A stretch of DNA of 10,511 bases, taken from assembly GCA_019510535.1 (NCBI GenBank), contig JAEKKE010000405.1:1-10511 (forward strand), read 5' to 3'. The notes under the pieces were generated by a model. The model saw nothing but the letters and a program-made list of their open reading frames with translations, ran no database searches and was not told the origin of the DNA. How positions within the stretch are numbered: position 1 is the stretch's first letter; each line of letters begins with the position of its first letter. The translations under genes and the position numbers were made by a program. The DNA comes from Acidobacteriota bacterium. Its GTDB lineage: Bacteria; Acidobacteriota; Terriglobia; Terriglobales; Acidobacteriaceae. Shown here in pieces: positions 5,103 through 10,511 of the stretch.

Positions 5103-7991
5103 ATGAGAACTCATCGTGTTCGATCAGTTCTGCTAGCGTTTGCCATGCTTGGGCCTGTTGCTCTCACAGGACCCGCGGCATATGGACAATCGCAATCCAT
5201 CAATGGAACAATCCGCGGCCGTGTCGCGGATCCGAGCGGTGCAGCCATCGCGGGGGCGACGGTCACTGTAACGAATGCCTCAGTAGGATTTACACGCACC
5301 GTAACTACTGGCAACGATGGTTATTATGTGCTGGTCAATTTGCCACTGGGTGAATACATCGTCAATATCACATCAACGGGGTTCTCTCCTCTGAAGGTAT
5401 CCGGTGTGAACCTCAACGCCGGTACCGAGGCCGTCATTGATGGTGATCTGAAAGTCGGTACGGCAGACACAGCCGTGACAGTTGAGGCTTCCATTGCCTC
5501 AATCGATCCCACCAATCTGAACGTACAGCGTACTCTCACTCAAACCGAGATTGAGAACGTTCCGCTGACCTCACGGAATCCCTATAACTTCATCGTCTTT
5601 CAGCCCGGTGTATCGGGGCACCCGAACCCGGAGCTTGGTATTCCTCGTACGCTGAATACCAATGGTCTGATGGACCGTATCAACTACCAGATGGACGGAA
5701 TGGTGAACACCGAGGCCGATCGTACTGGCCTTCGCCTGTTCCCCATCGGCAATATCTTCGTGAAGGAAGTGCAGACAGTCTCCAACTCCTTCGCTCCTGA
5801 GTACGGCTGGACCACCGGCGACGTGTACAACGTCATTTCCAACTCCGGTACGAATCAGTTCCACGGTACCTATCAGTTCATCAAACGCTGGGTCGACGCC
5901 ACGGCCTATCCGCTGCTGCAGAACAAGGTGACGAGCCCGACGAAGCCGAATCTGATTCTTGAAGACCATTCCTTCAACCTTGGCGGGCCGGTCAAGAAGG
6001 ACAAGTTATTCTTCTTCGGATCCTACGAACACGTACTGCGTGGTAGCCCGGCGCCTGTAACCATCACGGCAGCAAATGCAGCGGCAATCGGCCTGGCGGC
6101 GTCGGAGCTTGTACCCGCTCCCGGCCTGTTGCACGGTACCTTCGTCGATGTTCGTACGGACTACAATATCGATGCGAAAAACTCCGTCTTCCTGCGTTAC
6201 AACTACTTCCGGAACTCCTTCCCGTTCAATACACAGGTCGGCGGGATCAACGCGACCACCGCGAATGTGGACTTCAAGGATCGCGCGCACGTCTTCGGGC
6301 TGCAGTGGATCTCAATGATTTCGAACAGCCTGGTGAATGAGTTCCGCTTCTCGGTGCCGTTCCGCTCTAATACTCACTTCGCTGGACCCAGCACGGGGAA
6401 AGGACCGGCAATTGTGATCTCCAACATCGCCGCCTTCAACGGAACCAGCAGCGGTGGAGATCAATACAACGATAAACAGCCCTCCGGCTCCGAGAACATC
6501 AGCTACGTTCGCGGACCGCATACGATCAAGGCCGGCTTTGTCCTGTCGCAGCTGCAGAACCGGCAGCGCCTGGTCTCGTTCAACCGCTACACCTTCGCCA
6601 CAGTTCAGGCCTATCTGAACGCTAAGAATGGCACCGATCCCTACGGCTACGCTAACTATGCCTCGCAGACGGATGTCAATGGTATCGGCTATACCTCGCT
6701 CTTTTATGGCGGCTACGCGCAGGACACCTGGCAGCTTTCGCCTCGCCTGACGGCGGTGTATGGCATTCGTTACGATCGTTTCTCTTCACCCCAGGCGAAT
6801 TCCAGTGCGCTTTATCCGGATTCGCGTAAGTTCAACGTTCCCAGCACCAACTTCGCTCCGCGTCTGGGCTTCAGCTATCGCGCAACCGACACGACGACGT
6901 TGAAGGTCTCCGCCGGAATCTTCTATCAGCAGACTCCAACCAACCTCTGGTTCAATGCCTTGAACCTGGACGGCTCGAACCGTACCTCCTCCTTTACCTA
7001 TATCGGAGGGGCTAGTGGTACTCCGGGACGCCCCGCTTTTCCCACTGTTCCTGCTTCAGGTGCAGGCGCCACGCAGAACGTGACGACTATCAATCCGAAT
7101 ATCAAGAACGAGTACACCTGGAATATCAATCTACAGGTGACCCAGCAACTCACAAATCACATCTCGACAACGCTCGGCTACATCATGTCCAACGGCCGAA
7201 ACCTGCCGTGGATGCATAACGTCAACGTCATCCCTACAGGAGCAACGCTGGCTGATGGCCGTCCAATCTTCAGCGCGGCGGCGAACTCGTCGACCCGGTA
7301 TGATCCGCGCTTCGATCAGGTGAACCGGGTGGAGTCCGGAGCGAACTCGAGCTTCAATGCCATGTTTGCCAACGTGACGATGACGCCCATGCGTGGCATG
7401 CAGTTCAATGCCAACTACACCTGGTCGCACGTCATCTCCGACGCTCCAGAGGTCAACACCTTTGAACAGAACCTGGGCGTCTCGAATACGCTGAACCGCA
7501 AGTTCGATCGCGGCAATTCTTCGGTAAACCGGCCGAATGCATTCAACATGTCCGCCGTGCTCGAACCGCAGTTCAATGTCGGTAACCGTGTAGGCCGTGA
7601 GATTGCGAACCACAATATGCTCGCGATCCTCGGCAATATCTCCTCCGGAGATCAGGCGAACATCCTGGCCAGCAACACGACCTTCTATGGCGATGCGGCA
7701 ACCAGTGGTGTGGCTCGCCCTGCCTTCGTCGGTCGGAACTCGGCTCGTGGGCCTTCGATCACCCAGATCGATGCCCGCTACACGCGTACCTTCCCGAAGA
7801 TCAAGGATCGTTTCGCGCCGACCTTCCTTCTGGAGGCGAATAACATCCTAAACACGAACAACGTAAGCACGCTTGCTATCACGCAGCCGGTCAATACCTC
7901 AACTGGTGTTGCGAATGGCGCCACGACAACGACCCGCACCAGCGTACTGGAACAGCGTATCGTTCAGTGGGGCGCGGCGATTCGTTTCTAA
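5103..7991 (+). CDS. TonB-dependent receptor (Oar-like, carboxypeptidase-regulatory-like N-terminus)
   Basis: The product is 962 residues. A signal peptide spans about 1-28 (MRTHRVRSV, hydrophobic core, AYG cleavage region). A carboxypeptidase-regulatory-like beta-sandwich follows at about 33-120 (INGTIRGRVADPSGAAIAGA, then GYYVLVNLPLGEYIVNI, then GFSPLKVSGVNLNAG). The plug domain is at about 145-260, with ENVPLTSRNPYNFIVFQPGV, RINYQMDGMVN and VKEVQTVSNSFAPEYGWTTG, then a GTNQFHGT motif. The rest is a long beta-barrel with the usual YAQDTWQLSPRLTAVYGIRYD, FAPRLGFSY and NANYTWSHVISD segments. It ends in phenylalanine (QWGAAIRF), the expected signal for outer-membrane barrel insertion. Such receptors use TonB energy to import large or scarce nutrients. 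It is shorter than many acidobacterial relatives, which I recall as 1,000-1,200 residues. No clear Ton box was seen. It lies between the ROK regulator and the lyase, which suggests regulated uptake, but the substrate is unknown. Confidence 0.92.
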   Translation: MRTHRVRSVLLAFAMLGPVALTGPAAYGQSQSINGTIRGRVADPSGAAIAGATVTVTNASVGFTRTVTTGNDGYYVLVNLPLGEYIVNITSTGFSPLKVSGVNLNAGTEAVIDGDLKVGTADTAVTVEASIASIDPTNLNVQRTLTQTEIENVPLTSRNPYNFIVFQPGVSGHPNPELGIPRTLNTNGLMDRINYQMDGMVNTEADRTGLRLFPIGNIFVKEVQTVSNSFAPEYGWTTGDVYNVISNSGTNQFHGTYQFIKRWVDATAYPLLQNKVTSPTKPNLILEDHSFNLGGPVKKDKLFFFGSYEHVLRGSPAPVTITAANAAAIGLAASELVPAPGLLHGTFVDVRTDYNIDAKNSVFLRYNYFRNSFPFNTQVGGINATTANVDFKDRAHVFGLQWISMISNSLVNEFRFSVPFRSNTHFAGPSTGKGPAIVISNIAAFNGTSSGGDQYNDKQPSGSENISYVRGPHTIKAGFVLSQLQNRQRLVSFNRYTFATVQAYLNAKNGTDPYGYANYASQTDVNGIGYTSLFYGGYAQDTWQLSPRLTAVYGIRYDRFSSPQANSSALYPDSRKFNVPSTNFAPRLGFSYRATDTTTLKVSAGIFYQQTPTNLWFNALNLDGSNRTSSFTYIGGASGTPGRPAFPTVPASGAGATQNVTTINPNIKNEYTWNINLQVTQQLTNHISTTLGYIMSNGRNLPWMHNVNVIPTGATLADGRPIFSAAANSSTRYDPRFDQVNRVESGANSSFNAMFANVTMTPMRGMQFNANYTWSHVISDAPEVNTFEQNLGVSNTLNRKFDRGNSSVNRPNAFNMSAVLEPQFNVGNRVGREIANHNMLAILGNISSGDQANILASNTTFYGDAATSGVARPAFVGRNSARGPSITQIDARYTRTFPKIKDRFAPTFLLEANNILNTNNVSTLAITQPVNTSTGVANGATTTTRTSVLEQRIVQWGAAIRF

Positions 7992-8002
7992 CTATCCATC
8001 AC

Positions 8003-8036
8003 AAGGGCCGCGGGTACATACTGTCCTGCGGCCCTT
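8003..8036 (+). terminator. Strong hairpin between receptor and lyase genes (weak terminator or mRNA-processing element)
   Basis: AAGGGCCGC at 8003-8011 pairs perfectly with GCGGCCCTT at 8028-8036. The stem can extend inward through GGG 8012-8014 with CCT 8025-8027 (one G-U pair), and past a bulged T through ACA 8016-8018 with TGT 8022-8024. It starts 11 bases after the receptor stop. It is followed by CCAATTTGC rather than a proper T-run, so termination would be partial at best. It ends 19 bases before the lyase start codon. It could reduce expression of the downstream genes relative to the receptor. Confidence 0.55.
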
Positions 8037-8055
8037 CCAATTTGCAGAAGGCATC

Positions 8056-9537
8056 ATGGCATCCTCAAAGAGTTCGACGTTTCCGGCAGTTATTTATCGC
8101 GATCAGGTGCTCTCCCATGTCTTTCAGGACGCCAAGCGCCTGTTTCTGCCGGCCATGCTGGAGATCGACTACGCGCACGTGCTGATGCTCGCCGAGCAAC
8201 AGATCATCTCCAAAGAGACGGCGGCACATTGTTTTCAGGGACTGAAGGCGCTCCCGTTGCAGGAGATTGCGGCGGCGAAGTATGACGGGTCCGTGGAGGA
8301 CCTGTTTTTCCTGGTCGAACGGAAGCTTGCCGAGCTTTGCGGGGAAGAGGATGCCGGGCGTATTCATACGGCCCGTTCCCGCAACGATCTGGATATGACG
8401 ATGTACCGTATGGTCTTGCGTGGCCGGCTGCTGGAGGTAGCCGAGGCGTGTCTTGCCCTGCGGTCAGTCCTGCTGCGTCTCGCAGGAGAGTATCGTTCCG
8501 CTCTTATCCCGGCCTACACGCACAATCAGCCAGCCCAGCCTACAACCATGGGGCATTACCTGATGGCGATTATCGAGGTGTTGGAGCGTGACACGGAACG
8601 TCTACGTGCCGCCTATTCCCACGTGAATCAGTCGCCTCTGGGCGCATGCGCGATTACGGGTACAGGGTTTCCGATTAACCGCGAACGCACCGCGGAACTG
8701 CTCGGATTCAAAGGCCTGCAGATCAATACCTATGGAGCGATTGCGGCAGTGGATTACATCACCGAGCCATGCTCCGTACTCGCCACGCTGATGGTCAGCC
8801 TCGGCCGGTTTACGCAGGATATGCTGCTCTGGTCGACCGCCGAGTTCGGCTTCCTGCGGCTGTCAGAGGGGTACGTGCAGGTCTCGAGCATCATGCCGCA
8901 GAAGCGCAATCCGGTGCCTTTGGAGCACACCCGTATCCTGGCTTCGCGGGCTATGAGCGAGTCACAGGCGGTGCTGAACTCGCTGCACAACACGCCGTTC
9001 GCCGATATGAACGACAGCGAAGATTCACTGCAACCGCTGGTTGATCTCGCCTTCGCCGACGGCCTGCGCGCCTTACGACTGATGGCGGGTGTTTTAGAGG
9101 AGACATCATTCGATCTTGACCGGCTCTCCGCGCGCGCTCATGGCGACTTTCTCGCTGTGACCGAGTTGGCCGATACGTTGGCGCGCGAGGCTGGTCTTTC
9201 CTTCCACGATGCGCATGCTATCGTTTCGACAGCAGTCAAAGCGTCCATGGGAAGGTACCAGCCGGAAGCGATGGTCGATTTTGTAGAGAGCGCCCTCCGG
9301 GAAAAACAAGCAAAGCCGATGGAGCGTGCAACGCTGCTGCGTGCTCTCGATCCGGATAATTTTGTTGCGGTTCGGACCACAACAGGAGGTCCTGCTCCGT
9401 CAGCTCTTAATCCGCAGATCCATCGCGCGACGTCGCAGTTTCACGAAGACTCAGCATGGCACCGCAGCGAGGTCGATCATCTGTCGGCTTCGTCGCAACG
9501 GCTGCACGCGGCGGTGGATGCCTTTGGCCGTCGCTGA
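8056..9537 (+). CDS. Argininosuccinate lyase-like enzyme (fumarase/aspartase superfamily)
   Basis: The product is 493 residues; E. coli ArgH is about 457. ATG 8056 is preceded by AGAAGG (8046-8051). The reading frame is open back to 7873, but that part overlaps the receptor gene and is not coding here. Superfamily motifs appear in order: HTARSRND 104-111 (ArgH has HTGRSRNDQ), THNQPAQPTTMGH 155-167, SPLGACAITGTGFPINRERTAELLGF 193-218 in two adjoining blocks, and the catalytic loop SSIMPQKRNP 277-286 with its serines. An ArgH C-terminal-domain-like region follows at 366-390 (ELADTLAREAGLSFHDAHAIV), ending in the TTTGGPAPSAL segment at 441-451. ArgH cleaves argininosuccinate to arginine and fumarate by beta-elimination. 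The loop here mixes ArgH (MPQK) with adenylosuccinate-lyase-like KRNP followed by VPLEH, and no other arginine gene is nearby. Family membership is firm. The substrate may instead be another succinyl- or aspartyl-containing compound delivered by the neighbouring transporters. It overlaps the permease gene by 20 bp. Confidence 0.85.
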   Translation: MASSKSSTFPAVIYRDQVLSHVFQDAKRLFLPAMLEIDYAHVLMLAEQQIISKETAAHCFQGLKALPLQEIAAAKYDGSVEDLFFLVERKLAELCGEEDAGRIHTARSRNDLDMTMYRMVLRGRLLEVAEACLALRSVLLRLAGEYRSALIPAYTHNQPAQPTTMGHYLMAIIEVLERDTERLRAAYSHVNQSPLGACAITGTGFPINRERTAELLGFKGLQINTYGAIAAVDYITEPCSVLATLMVSLGRFTQDMLLWSTAEFGFLRLSEGYVQVSSIMPQKRNPVPLEHTRILASRAMSESQAVLNSLHNTPFADMNDSEDSLQPLVDLAFADGLRALRLMAGVLEETSFDLDRLSARAHGDFLAVTELADTLAREAGLSFHDAHAIVSTAVKASMGRYQPEAMVDFVESALREKQAKPMERATLLRALDPDNFVAVRTTTGGPAPSALNPQIHRATSQFHEDSAWHRSEVDHLSASSQRLHAAVDAFGRR

Positions 9538-10511
9538 GAAGAACCCGCAGCTCGTACGCGGTCTTTCTACCGCCGCGGCTACCAGCGCCAACATCATTGA
9601 TATGGTGGGCGTGGGCCCTTTCATCACGCTTCCACTCATCGTCACCGCGATGGGCGGTCCCCAGGCCATGCTCGGATGGATTCTGGGCGCGGTACTCTCC
9701 CTCTGCGATGGCTGTGTGTGGAGCGAGCTTGGCACCGCCTATCCTGAGGCCGGTGGCTCCTATGCCTATCTAAAACATATCTACGGAAAGAATGGCGCGG
9801 GCAAAGTCTTTGCCTTTCTGTATGCCTGGCAGCTTCTTCTTTCCGCACCGCTTTCGATCGCCTCAGGCTGCATTGGTTTTGCGCAGTATGTCTCGTGGTT
9901 TGTTCCATCCGCTTCAAAGCCAATTGCAAGCGGCCATCTCTTCCATGCGCCGATCATCTTCAGCGGCCAGACTCTGATAGCGATGAGTGCTTGCGCTATT
10001 GCCTTGGTGGCGTTGTACAGGCCGGTCGCGCATGTAGGCCACATCGCCCGTGTGACTGGTATCGTTGTCGTCGCGACCTTGGTTGCAGTCATCCTGGTCG
10101 GCTTTACGCATTTCTCCCCGCGCCTGGCCTTCTCGTTTCCCGCTGGAGCCTTCCATCTGGACGCAGCCTTCTTCTACGGACTTGGCGCCGGTCTGCTGGT
10201 CTCAGCCTATGACTACTGGGGCTACTACAACGCGTGCTTCCTGGGCGCAGAGGTAGAGAAGCCTGAGAAGACGATCCCTAGGGCGGTGTTGGGCTCTATC
10301 ATCATCGTCGGCACGTTGTACGTGCTGATGAATGTGTCGGTGCTTGGAGTGCTGCCATGGCAGTCGATGCTGGCGCTGACGCATGACGCCGCAGCCCGGC
10401 AGTACACGATGGCCGTTTTCGTGCAGATGGCATTTGCTTCTCACTCCTGGGCGCACACTGCTGCTTCGATTGTTGTGGTGTTGATTGCGACGGCTTCGTT
10501 GGCTTCCGTCT
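9518..10511 (+). CDS. APC-family amino-acid permease, N-terminal part (3' end outside window)
   Basis: An uninterrupted frame begins at ATG 9518 inside the end of the lyase gene and runs off the right edge, giving 331 residues of a family usually around 430-500. The start is supported by a sensible N-terminus (MPLAVAEKNPQLVRGLSTAAA) leading straight into the first membrane helix. That helix has the unwound glycine region MVGVGPFITLP (29-39), which in APC transporters contacts the amino-acid substrate. Other hallmarks are SELGTAYPEAGGSYAYL (69-85) and GAEVEKPEKTIPRAV (243-257), the conserved cytoplasmic loop of the family. About eight or nine hydrophobic helices are visible. These inner-membrane proteins move amino acids or related compounds by proton symport or exchange. 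The 20-bp overlap with the lyase suggests translational coupling. No strong Shine-Dalgarno sequence is seen apart from the G-rich GGCGGTGG just before the ATG. Confidence 0.88.
   Translation, partial: MPLAVAEKNPQLVRGLSTAAATSANIIDMVGVGPFITLPLIVTAMGGPQAMLGWILGAVLSLCDGCVWSELGTAYPEAGGSYAYLKHIYGKNGAGKVFAFLYAWQLLLSAPLSIASGCIGFAQYVSWFVPSASKPIASGHLFHAPIIFSGQTLIAMSACAIALVALYRPVAHVGHIARVTGIVVVATLVAVILVGFTHFSPRLAFSFPAGAFHLDAAFFYGLGAGLLVSAYDYWGYYNACFLGAEVEKPEKTIPRAVLGSIIIVGTLYVLMNVSVLGVLPWQSMLALTHDAAARQYTMAVFVQMAFASHSWAHTAASIVVVLIATASLASV

Noticed and set aside
7873..8055. N-terminal extension of the lyase frame overlapping the receptor gene
   Set aside because: The extension is the out-of-frame reading of the receptor C-terminus and the intergenic hairpin. 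ATG 8056 has a nearby AGAAGG and gives a family-like N-terminus.

Overview
The window looks like a chromosomal stretch from an Acidobacteriota (Terriglobia-like) bacterium. This placement rests on gene content, not on a marker gene. It contains an Oar-like TonB-dependent receptor with an N-terminal carboxypeptidase-regulatory-like domain, a large secreted PIG-L/LmbE deacetylase with extra C-terminal domains, and a Wzi-like outer-membrane protein. Base composition is moderately GC-rich. I saw no tRNA, rRNA, CRISPR array, insertion sequence or phage gene. No gene-free stretch exceeds about 130 bases.

Layout. (1) Positions 1-846 (+) hold the C-terminal part of a capsule-assembly Wzi-family outer-membrane barrel whose start lies outside the window. 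(2) A 61-bp convergent gap holds a strong Rho-independent terminator for the minus strand. A second perfect hairpin overlaps the stop codon of the next gene. (3) Positions 908-3653 (-) hold a secreted PIG-L family deacetylase gene broken near 3119-3127 by an apparent internal deletion with frameshift. The deletion removes the region expected to carry the third zinc ligand. (4) Positions 3654-3780 are a compact divergent promoter region with overlapping promoters in both directions and a short palindrome between them. (5) Positions 3781-4995 (+) encode a ROK-family transcriptional regulator that lacks the usual ROK zinc cysteines and the histidine of the ExGH sugar-binding motif. (6) Positions 5103-7991 (+) encode a TonB-dependent receptor. 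(7) A strong hairpin at 8003-8036 separates it from an argininosuccinate lyase-like enzyme at 8056-9537 (+). (8) The lyase overlaps by 20 bp the start of an APC-family amino-acid permease (9518 to the window end, +), which runs off the right edge.

How the genes may fit together (inference). The right half reads as a nutrient-acquisition locus: a ROK regulator, an outer-membrane active-transport receptor, a fumarase/aspartase-superfamily lyase and an inner-membrane amino-acid transporter, all on one strand. The secreted deacetylase is divergent from the regulator across a shared control region, so it may once have been co-regulated. A plausible theme is uptake and cleavage of an amino-acid-containing or aminosugar-containing compound. 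The substrate cannot be read from the sequence, and the lyase motifs differ enough from classical ArgH that arginine biosynthesis should not be assumed.
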